Both the position numbers and the translations under genes were made by a program. From positions 1 through 14,942 of the forward strand of contig CAKPIH010000030.1 of NCBI GenBank assembly GCA_934162325.1: a DNA stretch of 14,942 nt, given 5' to 3'. Source of the stretch: an uncultured Bacilli bacterium. GTDB taxonomy: Bacteria > Bacillota_I > Bacilli_A > RF39 > UBA660. This document shows, piece by piece, positions 1 to 5,304 of this stretch. Position 1 is the stretch's first letter. Every line of letters begins with the position of its first letter. Under the pieces are notes generated by a model. The model saw only the letters and a list, made by a program, of their open reading frames with translations, did not search any database and had not been told where the DNA came from.

Positions 1-40
1 GGATTTTCATGAAAGGTAATAAAAATTAATAAATAAACTA

Positions 41-69
41 TTGATAAAACAAAATAAATATGATAAAAT
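41..69 (+). promoter_or_regulatory. Promoter of tRNA-Glu
   Basis: The -35 box TTGATA (41-46), a 17-base spacer and TAAAAT (64-69), with an extended TG at 61-62, form a good sigma-A type promoter. Predicted transcription starts near 76. The only gene downstream before a terminator is the tRNA. Confidence 0.7.
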
Positions 70-70
70 A

Positions 71-97
71 ATAATGTCTTAAAAAAAAAGACATTAT
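71..97. repeat. 10-bp inverted repeat in the tRNA leader
   Basis: ATAATGTCTT (71-80) and AAGACATTAT (88-97) are perfect complements around a seven-A loop. There is no T-run on the plus strand, so it is probably a leader hairpin or processing signal, not a plus-strand terminator. The predicted start site falls inside its 5' arm. Confidence 0.45.
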
Positions 98-103
98 AAC
101 TAT

Positions 104-180
104 GGCCTGTTGGTGAAGTGGCTTAACACATTGCCCTCTCAAGGCAACATTCATGGATTCGAATTCCATACAGGTCACCA
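104..180 (+). tRNA. tRNA-Glu, anticodon CUC
   Basis: The acceptor stem GGCCTGT (104-110) pairs with ACAGGTC (170-176), followed by discriminator A and an encoded CCA (178-180). The anticodon stem TTGCC/GGCAA encloses loop CTCTCAA (136-142), giving anticodon CTC at 138-140. The T stem ATGGA/TCCAT encloses TTCGAAT. The body closely resembles Bacillus-type tRNA-Glu, but those carry UUC. This one should read GAG only, a minority codon here, so the main tRNA-Glu(UUC) must lie elsewhere. Confidence 0.95.
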
Positions 181-190
181 ATTGTTTACT

Positions 191-213
191 AAAGACTTAA
201 TAAGTCTTTTTTT
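191..213 (+). terminator. Intrinsic terminator of tRNA-Glu
   Basis: AAAGACTT (191-198) and AAGTCTTT (202-209) form an 8-bp stem with a three-base loop, running into a T tract through 213. It sits 11 bases after the tRNA CCA end. Confidence 0.85.
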
Positions 214-214
214 C

Positions 215-243
215 TTGCCTTTTTATTAATATTATTATATAAT
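215..243 (+). promoter_or_regulatory. Promoter of the HExxH gene
   Basis: TTGCCT (215-220), a 17-base spacer and a consensus TATAAT (238-243). The downstream leader carries GAGGAG (258-263), eight bases before the ATG at 272. Confidence 0.75.
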
Positions 244-271
244 AATAAACAAGAAATGAGGAGCAATATAA

Positions 272-1204
272 ATGAGAGGCATTTGCTTAGATGAAGAATG
301 TGCAGTATATGAATTACCAGAAGAAATAAAAGAAAAAAATAAATCAATAGAATTTACTATATTAGATAATAAATATAAAAAACGTTTAGAAAATATTTAT
401 CAAACAATAAAAAATGATGTTAGTAAAGATAATATAAAACTTCTTTATAGTAATATACCAAATACAGAAGTAAGAGAAGAATATATTAAAGGTTTAATAT
501 TTAGTATTATATCAAATAATATCATAGCAGAATATAATATAAAAAAGAATTGTATATATTTATATACCAGTAGGTACTCAGGAAGTTCATTAACCCATGA
601 AGTATTACATTCATTAAGTTCTTATTATGATGAAGATAGAAATATATTTTATAATGGCTTTAGTCAAACAACTAATAATCATTCACTAGGAGAAGCCCTA
701 AACGAAGGATATACTGAATATCAAAATATAGAAATATTTAAAGCAAACATTAATGAGACACTCTATATATACGAAATAATAATTGTTAAATTATTAGAAA
801 AAATAGTAGGCAGAAGGTATATGAGAGATATGTATTTTCATGCTGATCTATATAACTTAATAAGAACACTAAATAATTTTACAAGTATAAATAATATTAA
901 AAATTTCTTATATAGAACTGACTATATTTTAAATTATCGAAAAAGTATTTTTAAAAGTGAAAAAGCAACTGATGCCTTCTTAGGAATAAACCATTTCTTA
1001 ATAGATACTTATTCCAATTATCTTTTATATTTATATAATAATGGCGAAATAAATACTTGTGAACTAGATTATTTATATTTACTTTTTATAAACGAATTAA
1101 GACAAATATTAGATATAAATTTACCTATTAATAGAGATTTATTAAATAAAAATATCAAAGATAACAACTGGGTTCATATAGAAAGAATTAAAAGAAAATT
1201 ATAA
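272..1204 (+). CDS. Putative zinc metallopeptidase-like protein (HExxH), unknown family
   Basis: I do not recognise the family. The 310-residue protein has no signal peptide or membrane segment, so it is probably cytoplasmic. Residues 109-113 read HEVLH, an HExxH zinc motif, in the context SSLTHEVLHSLSS. About 30 residues on, EALNEGYTEY (141-150) supplies glutamates (E145 or E149) that could be the third ligand, as in gluzincin peptidases. The remainder is rich in Asn, Ile and Tyr and predicted helical. GAGGAG eight bases upstream and a consensus promoter support the ATG at 272. It stands alone after the tRNA terminator, and its last 17 bases overlap the end of convergent ylbJ. Peptidase activity is inferred from the motif only; substrate is unknown. 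Confidence 0.6.
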   Translation: MRGICLDEECAVYELPEEIKEKNKSIEFTILDNKYKKRLENIYQTIKNDVSKDNIKLLYSNIPNTEVREEYIKGLIFSIISNNIIAEYNIKKNCIYLYTSRYSGSSLTHEVLHSLSSYYDEDRNIFYNGFSQTTNNHSLGEALNEGYTEYQNIEIFKANINETLYIYEIIIVKLLEKIVGRRYMRDMYFHADLYNLIRTLNNFTSINNIKNFLYRTDYILNYRKSIFKSEKATDAFLGINHFLIDTYSNYLLYLYNNGEINTCELDYLYLLFINELRQILDINLPINRDLLNKNIKDNNWVHIERIKRKL

Positions 1205-2114
1205 AAAGGATTACTGAAACAAAACAAGAAATAATACTTCCGATAATTCTTCCCTTTAAATATTTAAAATAAGAAATATCTTCTAGTATAGATATAATTT
1301 GTAGATGAATAGAAATACCTCCAAAAGAAATAATAAAAGTAGCTATAATTAACTTAATAAAATTACTAATATCTAAATAACTAAGTAAACTAAGACCCAT
1401 AGTCATTTCTAATATTCCTTTAATAAACATAGCTATAATACCATCGAAATTTAAAATATGACAAATTAAAGTACTAATAATAAGAAAAGAAGTAACAATT
1501 CCTGATATCATAAGAAGGGTATTGATACTTTTTTTAATACTATTAGAAAATACATTCATAAAACTTTGACTTTTATTTATATTAGTTATATAATTAACCT
1601 TAGTAGGATGGTTCTTTCTTCTATATATAATACCAATAATAGTATTAGAGATATAAATACTAACTAGTATAATAATACCTAATATATCATCTTTTAAGTA
1701 GAAGACACCTACTGTCTGAAGTACAAATAAAGGATTAGGAAAATGATTAAATAAAAGAAGATGTTCTACTTCTTCTTTAGATATAAGATTAAGATCATAA
1801 GCTTCTTTTAATGCCCTAGCATTACCAGGAAATCCTGATATACATGATATAAATAAGATAAGTACAGAATTATTACTAATATTAAATAATTTTCTAATAA
1901 AATTAGTAATTCTTTTAGGAATATATTCAATAAAATTATAATTAATTAAAATATCTGATAAAATAAACATCGGTAGCATAGAAGGAACTAAAGTATTAAA
2001 CCAAATATAAAAAGAACTAGTAATAGTAGTGGATACTAAGTTTTTATTAAATAATATAAGAATTAAAATAAAAAAAGTAATTAGATTAATAATTAAATTA
2101 GAATATTTTTTCAT
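1188..2114 (-). CDS. ylbJ: YlbJ-like integral membrane protein (nucleoside-recognition/GATE fold)
   Basis: The 308-residue protein is highly hydrophobic with about eight membrane segments. Diagnostic stretches are WFNTLVPSMLPMFILSDIL (38-56), ISGFPGNARALKEAYDLNLI (92-111) and the following NHFPNPLFVLQTVG; these match the YlbJ/SpoIIIS-type family, in which SGYP-G-A and SGPLF motifs are typical. Bacillus YlbJ is about 100 residues longer and needed for spore formation; relatives occur in non-sporulating Bacilli, so the role here is open. It is divergent from ylbL, its neighbour in Bacillus too. No Shine-Dalgarno lies before the ATG, and an in-frame stop closes the frame two codons upstream, so the message may be leaderless. 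It converges on the HExxH gene with 17 bases shared and no terminator seen. Confidence 0.8.
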   Translation of the reverse strand: MKKYSNLIINLITFFILILILFNKNLVSTTITSSFYIWFNTLVPSMLPMFILSDILINYNFIEYIPKRITNFIRKLFNISNNSVLILFISCISGFPGNARALKEAYDLNLISKEEVEHLLLFNHFPNPLFVLQTVGVFYLKDDILGIIILVSIYISNTIIGIIYRRKNHPTKVNYITNINKSQSFMNVFSNSIKKSINTLLMISGIVTSFLIISTLICHILNFDGIIAMFIKGILEMTMGLSLLSYLDISNFIKLIIATFIISFGGISIHLQIISILEDISYFKYLKGRIIGSIISCFVSVILFIIFF

Positions 2115-2119
2115 AATTT

Positions 2120-2134
2120 AATATATGATATAAC
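2120..2134. promoter_or_regulatory. Overlapping divergent promoter region ylbJ/ylbL
   Basis: On the plus strand TG-A-TATAAC (2126-2134) is an extended -10 for ylbL with only a poor -35 (2106-2111). On the minus strand TATATT (plus 2120-2125) is a possible -10 that would start transcription almost at the ylbJ ATG. The two sites overlap, so the promoters may compete. Confidence 0.45.
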
Positions 2135-2158
2135 ATAAGAAAAAAGAAGGAGGATATA

Positions 2159-3139
2159 ATGAAAATAAAAAATTTTATCAAAGAAAATTATAAATTTATA
2201 ATATTAATGATATTAATAGTATTATTTTTTAATGTAAAATTACCATACTATATTATGGCACCAGGAGGTACTATAAATATAACTGATAGAGTAGTAATGG
2301 ATAATTATAATAAAAAAAGTAAAGGTAGTTTAAATATGCTATATGTAAGTGAGTATGAAGGAACACCAGCCTCTCTTTTACTAGCCAAATTAAAAAGTTA
2401 TGATATTGAGAGTAACAAAGAAAGACAAATATCTAATGAATCAGTAAAAGAAATAAATAGAAGAAATACTATTATGCGTGATAATTCTTTAGATATAGCT
2501 ACGATGGTAGCATATACCCAGGCCGGTAAAAGTATAACTATCAAAGAAAAGAAAAATGTTGTTATCGCTAGAACCAAAGATAATGGCCTAGAAGTAGGAG
2601 ATATAATATTAAGTGCTGATAATACTACTTGTGAAGATGTAAATGATATTAAAAAAATTATAAATAATAAAGAAGAAAATGATACAGTAACTTTTAAGAT
2701 ATTAAGAAATAATAAAGAAAAAGAAGTAAATAGTAAAATATATCTTGAAAGTAATTCAAAAGTAGTAGGAGTAGTAATAGTAACAGAGTATGATTATGAT
2801 ATCGATCCAAAGATAGATATTAAATTTAAAAATAGTGAATCAGGCGCTTCTGGTGGATTAATGTTAACACTTACTATCTATAATGCTATAACAGATGAAG
2901 ATATCATTAAAGATCGTAAAATCGCAGGTACTGGAACTATATCATATGATGGTACAGTAGGAGAAATAGATGGTATAAAATATAAAATAATGGGAGCCGC
3001 TAAAGATAATGTTAAAATTGTTTTTGTACCTACTGCTAACTATGAAGAAGCTATTATGACTAAGAATAAATATAAATATGATTTAGAAATAGTAAGAGTA
3101 GATAACTTTAAAGAAGCAATTGAATATTTAAAAAAATAA
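2159..3139 (+). CDS. ylbL: YlbL-like membrane-anchored PDZ/Lon-type serine protease
   Basis: A 326-residue protein. An N-terminal membrane anchor (about 13-26) is followed by LPYYIMAPGGT, typical of YlbL. A PDZ domain covers roughly 105-200 (NGLEVGDIILSADN at 142-155). The C-terminal Lon (S16) protease domain contains SESGASGGLM, placing the catalytic Ser at 231, and GTVGEIDGIKYK, placing the general-base Lys at 274. The catalytic dyad is therefore intact. AAGGAGG (2147-2153) sits five bases before the ATG. In Bacillus, YlbL is a membrane protease that degrades a division inhibitor after DNA damage; substrates here are unknown. Linkage to ylbJ is conserved, though the two genes are divergent. 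A hairpin follows the stop. Confidence 0.88.
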   Translation: MKIKNFIKENYKFIILMILIVLFFNVKLPYYIMAPGGTINITDRVVMDNYNKKSKGSLNMLYVSEYEGTPASLLLAKLKSYDIESNKERQISNESVKEINRRNTIMRDNSLDIATMVAYTQAGKSITIKEKKNVVIARTKDNGLEVGDIILSADNTTCEDVNDIKKIINNKEENDTVTFKILRNNKEKEVNSKIYLESNSKVVGVVIVTEYDYDIDPKIDIKFKNSESGASGGLMLTLTIYNAITDEDIIKDRKIAGTGTISYDGTVGEIDGIKYKIMGAAKDNVKIVFVPTANYEEAIMTKNKYKYDLEIVRVDNFKEAIEYLKK

Positions 3140-3154
3140 TTAATATAATAATAT

Positions 3155-3186
3155 CCCTCTAAACCTAAGGTTTTAGAGGGTATTTT
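3155..3186 (+). terminator. Terminator after ylbL
   Basis: CCCTCTAAACC (3155-3165) pairs with GGTTTTAGAGGG (3169-3180) with one bulged T and a TAA loop. The trailing tract TATTTT is short, so efficiency is uncertain. Confidence 0.7.
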
Positions 3187-3242
3187 AAAGTCTATATTCA
3201 TAGTTTTTAAAATAAACAATTGTATGTGTATATAAATTAAAA

Positions 3243-3269
3243 TAATAGCCAATTATATATTGACTATTA
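3243..3269. promoter_or_regulatory. Inverted repeat over the -35 box (candidate operator)
   Basis: TAATAG (3243-3248) and CTATTA (3264-3269), with inner arms CAAT (3250-3253) and ATTG (3259-3262), form an imperfect dyad around a TATAT centre. It overlaps the -35 hexamer of the small-ORF promoter, where a repressor could bind. Confidence 0.4.
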
Positions 3270-3288
3270 AGTATAAATATAGTACAAT
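3260..3288 (+). promoter_or_regulatory. Promoter of the small-ORF mRNA
   Basis: TTGACT (3260-3265), a 17-base spacer and TACAAT (3283-3288). The predicted start is G3295, which makes the RNA begin with GGTAACACC, the arm that pairs with the mRNA 3' end. Confidence 0.8.
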
Positions 3289-3323
3289 CATTTTGGTAAC
3301 ACCAATAAGGTGCGTCTCTCTAA

Positions 3324-3344
3324 TTTCTTGATTATCTCAAGGAA
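3324..3344 (+). promoter_or_regulatory. Leader hairpin next to the first Shine-Dalgarno
   Basis: TTTCTTGA (3324-3331) pairs with TCAAGGAA (3337-3344), with one G-U pair and a five-base loop. It directly abuts GAGGAG (3345-3350), the ribosome site of the first small ORF, and could affect ribosome access. Confidence 0.45.
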
Positions 3345-3357
3345 GAGGAGTGATTCT

Positions 3358-3405
3358 ATGATGAAAAGGCCTTTATTAATACCCTTGGGGGTTTTGGAGG
3401 TTTGA
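3358..3405 (+). CDS. 15-residue leader peptide, unknown
   Basis: The peptide MMKRPLLIPLGVLEV starts with two ATG codons. GAGGAG (3345-3350) lies seven bases before the first ATG, a proper initiation site. It ends in TGA, the only TGA stop assigned in this window. The ATG of the next ORF follows one codon later in the same frame, so translation could couple, or read through to about 42 residues. By analogy with mok/hok and similar pairs it may regulate the downstream peptide, but no homology is seen. Confidence 0.5.
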   Translation: MMKRPLLIPLGVLEV

Positions 3406-3408
3406 GTA

Positions 3409-3486
3409 ATGAAATTAGTCCTTGCATTTGCTTGGATTACTCTTATCACTATTGTCTATATAGATAATATGATACACAGAAAATAA
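3409..3486 (+). CDS. 25-residue membrane peptide, candidate type I toxin
   Basis: The small ORF has a strong GGAGG (3396-3400) eight bases before its ATG; that site lies inside the preceding ORF. The peptide has Lys2, one hydrophobic helix (residues 3-18, LVLAFAWITLITIVYI) and a polar, basic tail DNMIHRK. Size, single membrane helix and charged C-terminus are shared by Fst, TxpA, Bsr and TisB toxins, but I see no sequence match to any. Codons such as GTC, CTT, ATC and GCA are less AT-biased than in neighbours. The 3' end of the reading frame meets the antisense RNA terminator. Function as a membrane toxin is inference. Confidence 0.5.
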   Translation: MKLVLAFAWITLITIVYIDNMIHRK

Positions 3487-3510
3487 AAAGATGGCACCCA
3501 GGGGGGTGCC
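3485..3510 (-). terminator. Terminator of the antisense RNA
   Basis: On the minus strand GGCACCC and GGGTGCC (plus 3493-3510) form a 7-bp GC-rich stem with a four-base loop, followed by ATC and TTTTT (plus 3489-3485). On the plus strand the same hairpin lacks a T-run, which makes it directional. Confidence 0.75.
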
Positions 3511-3531
3511 TCTATAATACTTTATGGAGAG

Positions 3532-3567
3532 AACACCTTTCATAGCTAGGTGTTACCCATTTTTATT
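3532..3567 (+). terminator. Terminator of the small-ORF mRNA
   Basis: AACACCT (3532-3538) and AGGTGTT (3548-3554) form a 7-bp stem with a nine-base loop. ACCCA and a TTTTTATT tract (3560-3567) follow. Its arms are shared with the long-range repeat. Confidence 0.6.
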
Positions 3568-3593
3568 ATGGATAAATTTCTCTTTCCATATAC

Positions 3594-3622
3594 ATTATAT
3601 CAAATTTATATAAGAATAGCAA
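3594..3622 (-). promoter_or_regulatory. Antisense promoter facing the small ORFs
   Basis: Read on the minus strand: TTGCTA (plus 3622-3617), a 17-base spacer, and an extended -10 TGATATAAT (plus 3602-3594). This is among the best promoters in the window, yet no long reading frame lies downstream of it. Confidence 0.8.
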
Positions 3623-3640
3623 TACTTTACAAAATATATC

Positions 3641-3669
3641 TTTTCAAAAGTATAAAAATGTATTATAAT
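3641..3669 (+). promoter_or_regulatory. Promoter of the deacetylase-pilin operon
   Basis: TTTTCA (3641-3646), a 17-base spacer and a consensus TATAAT (3664-3669). AGAGGAG (3679-3685) follows, nine bases before the ATG at 3695. Confidence 0.65.
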
Positions 3670-3694
3670 TAAATAAATAGAGGAGATATAAATT

Positions 3695-4957
3695 ATGAGA
3701 AAGAAAACTAGAGTAAAGAGAAGTTTAGTAGTAGTAATAATTATAATAGCATTAATATTATTAGTAGGTGGAGGCTTACTTATATTAAGTAAGAATAATA
3801 AGATAGAACCTAGAAAAGATAAAAATATAATGATAAAGTTAAATACTTTAGAAGAAGTAAATAGTTTTAGTAAAGATAAGAATATTAAAGTTAATATTAG
3901 TTATGAATATAATGATAATATTGAGAAAGACAAAGTAATTAGTCAAAGCATTAAAGAGGGAGATAGTATTAAAGATGTTACTTCAATTGATGTAGTAGTA
4001 TCACTTGGTAAATTAGATAAAGATAAATTAGCTAGTGATGGTATTAATGAATTAGGCAAAGTACCTATTATGATGTATCATGGTATTAGAGAAAAGACTA
4101 GTAATAGTACTGGTACAGTTGGAGGTAATGTCGATAAAGATGGTTATAATAGAACACCAGAAGCTTTTAGAGAAGACTTAGAATTTTATTATGAAAATGG
4201 TTATGAAATGATTAGACTAGATGATTATATTAATGGCATAGTAAAAGCTAGTTATGGTAAGAGTCCTATTATACTTACTTTTGATGATGGTAATGAAGAT
4301 AATATTAAAGTTACTGGACTAGATGATAAAGGTAATATTATTATTGATAAGAATAGCGCTGTAGGTATACTAGAAGAATTTAAAAAGAAACATCCTGATA
4401 CTACTGTTACTGCAACATTCTTTGTAAATGGCGGCATATTTAATCAAAGTGAATATAATGATAAAATCTTAAAATGGATGGTAGAAAATGGTTATGATAT
4501 AGGTAATCATACAGAGACGCATTTAGATATTAAAAAATCTAGTAGTGATAGAGTACAAAAAGAAATAGCTTATGTATATGATGAGTTAGAAAAAGTAATA
4601 CCAGGTAAATATGTAAAAATAATAGCCTTACCATTTGGTAGTCCTTATGTAAAAACACATGATAATTTTAAATATGTTTTATCAACTAGTTATAATGGAA
4701 AAACATATGAAACAGAAGCAGCATTAAGAGTAGGCTGGGAACCTGAAGTATCATGTTTTGATAAAGATTTTGATAAGACTTTCTTAAAGAGATGTCGAGC
4801 TTATGATAATAATGGTAAAGAATTTGATATCGATATGGTATTTAATATGTTAAAGAAAAGTAAATATATATCTGATGGTAATCCTGATACTATTGTTATT
4901 AAAGAAGAAAATAAAAATAAGTTAGGTACTACAGATAAGAAAGTAATTACTTACTAG
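3695..4957 (+). CDS. Membrane-anchored PASTA plus polysaccharide deacetylase (NodB) protein
   Basis: A 420-residue protein with three parts. Residues 10-31 form a membrane anchor after a basic N-terminus, so the remainder faces outward. Residues about 45-105 resemble a PASTA domain (DKVISQSIKEGDSI, then IDVVVSLG), a module that binds peptidoglycan in kinases and PBPs. The NodB catalytic domain spans about 122-400: VPIMMYHGI (123-131), motif 1 LTFDDG (194-199), motif 2 HTETH (272-276) and LPFGSP (312-317) where the RPPYG-type motif 3 usually lies. The metal-binding Asp and His residues are present. It probably removes acetyl groups from a cell-wall glycan. First gene of an operon: the pilin-like gene follows after eight bases. 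The altered motif 3 leaves exact substrate open. Confidence 0.85.
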   Translation: MRKKTRVKRSLVVVIIIIALILLVGGGLLILSKNNKIEPRKDKNIMIKLNTLEEVNSFSKDKNIKVNISYEYNDNIEKDKVISQSIKEGDSIKDVTSIDVVVSLGKLDKDKLASDGINELGKVPIMMYHGIREKTSNSTGTVGGNVDKDGYNRTPEAFREDLEFYYENGYEMIRLDDYINGIVKASYGKSPIILTFDDGNEDNIKVTGLDDKGNIIIDKNSAVGILEEFKKKHPDTTVTATFFVNGGIFNQSEYNDKILKWMVENGYDIGNHTETHLDIKKSSSDRVQKEIAYVYDELEKVIPGKYVKIIALPFGSPYVKTHDNFKYVLSTSYNGKTYETEAALRVGWEPEVSCFDKDFDKTFLKRCRAYDNNGKEFDIDMVFNMLKKSKYISDGNPDTIVIKEENKNKLGTTDKKVITY

Positions 4958-4965
4958 GAGGAATT

Positions 4966-5304
4966 ATGAAGTTAAATAATAAAGGTTTTGCAATAACTGC
5001 AGTTCTATATGGATTACTTATTCTATTTGTTATTTTAATAGGATCTTATTTAACACTACTTGGTACTAAAAAGAGTAGATTAGATATAATAACTAGTGAT
5101 ATAGAAAAAGATTATGAATTTAATAAAGAAATAACTAATCCTGCTCAACCAATATACCCATATAAAGCTAAATATACAGGTAAATACATATTTGAAAATA
5201 ATTGTGTTATGTATTTATATAAAGGTGATAGTTATGAAAGTGATAAAATGAATTGTCCTGGTAAGTTAGAAAAAATATTATATCATGGTGATAGTGATGA
5301 ATAA
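4966..5304 (+). CDS. Prepilin-like protein, atypical
   Basis: A 112-residue protein starting MKLNNKGFAITAVLYGLL. A short basic leader ending in Gly, then a Phe and a 20-plus residue hydrophobic helix, is the layout of type IV prepilins and pseudopilins cut by PilD-type peptidase after G7. Unlike the usual FTLIEV, position 5 of the mature part is Ala, not Glu, so it may be a minor subunit or a mimic. The mature domain is short with two Cys (in NNCVMYLY and KMNCPG) that could pair. AGGAGG (4956-4961) overlaps the upstream stop, so the gene is translated with the deacetylase. It overlaps the next pilin by eight bases if that one starts at 5297. Confidence 0.6.
   Translation: MKLNNKGFAITAVLYGLLILFVILIGSYLTLLGTKKSRLDIITSDIEKDYEFNKEITNPAQPIYPYKAKYTGKYIFENNCVMYLYKGDSYESDKMNCPGKLEKILYHGDSDE

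Larger units (their letters stand above)
3295..3557 (+). repeat. Long-range inverted repeat joining mRNA 5' and 3' ends
   Basis: GGTAACACC (3295-3303) is the perfect complement of GGTGTTACC (3549-3557). Further in, AGGTG (3308-3312) matches CACCT (3534-3538) and TCTCTC (3315-3320) matches GAGAGA (3527-3532). About 20 base pairs in three blocks would close the whole transcript. Each arm can also fold locally: CACC/GGTG at the 5' end and the terminator AACACCT/AGGTGTT at the 3' end. Competing folds of this kind are used for translational silencing in type I toxin mRNAs. Confidence 0.7.
3482..3587 (-). ncRNA. Antisense RNA, candidate type I antitoxin
   Basis: Starting about seven bases after the minus-strand TATAAT, the RNA would begin near 3587 and end in the T-rich tract after the GC-rich hairpin, about 105 nt. 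It can fold three hairpins: ATCCAT/ATGGGT, AACACCT/AGGTGTT and the terminator GGCACCC/GGGTGCC. It is fully complementary to the last 80 or so bases of the small-ORF mRNA, including the 3' arm of the long-range repeat. Binding would therefore both hit the 3' end and compete with the fold-back. It is predicted only from promoter and terminator. Confidence 0.55.
3243..3622. other. Candidate type I toxin-antitoxin locus
   Basis: This stretch between ylbL and the deacetylase gene contains two strong, convergent promoters (TTGACT-17-TACAAT on plus, TTGCTA-17-TATAAT on minus) about 300 bp apart. The plus transcript (about 3295-3567) carries two small ORFs, the second a 25-residue membrane peptide. 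The minus transcript (about 3587-3482) covers the mRNA 3' end and has its own terminator. The 5' end of the mRNA is complementary to its own 3' end. This is the architecture of type I systems such as txpA/RatA and bsrG/SR4. I do not recognise the peptides, and toxicity is inference. Confidence 0.55.

Noticed and set aside
71..97. Hairpin as terminator of an upstream plus-strand gene
   Set aside because: No T tract follows on plus and it lies downstream of the tRNA promoter, so it would be within the tRNA leader.
3040..3252. Minus-strand open frame of 70 codons
   Set aside because: It runs antisense through the ylbL end and its terminator hairpin, has no ribosome site, and is simply a hydrophobic antisense of AT-rich DNA.
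3403..3408. TGA read as Trp (genetic code 4)
   Set aside because: All Trp codons in the intact genes are TGG and no gene needs TGA for length, so the standard code is assumed.
3295..3557. Small-ORF region as a MITE or insertion remnant with terminal inverted repeats
   Set aside because: The repeats are flanked by correctly placed promoters outside them and coincide with the transcript ends; no target-site duplication is visible. A MITE origin is not fully excluded.
3295..3567. Small-ORF RNA as 6S, SRP, tmRNA or RNase P RNA
   Set aside because: None of the conserved cores of those RNAs is seen and the middle does not form a 6S-like rod; two ribosome sites with ORFs fit better.
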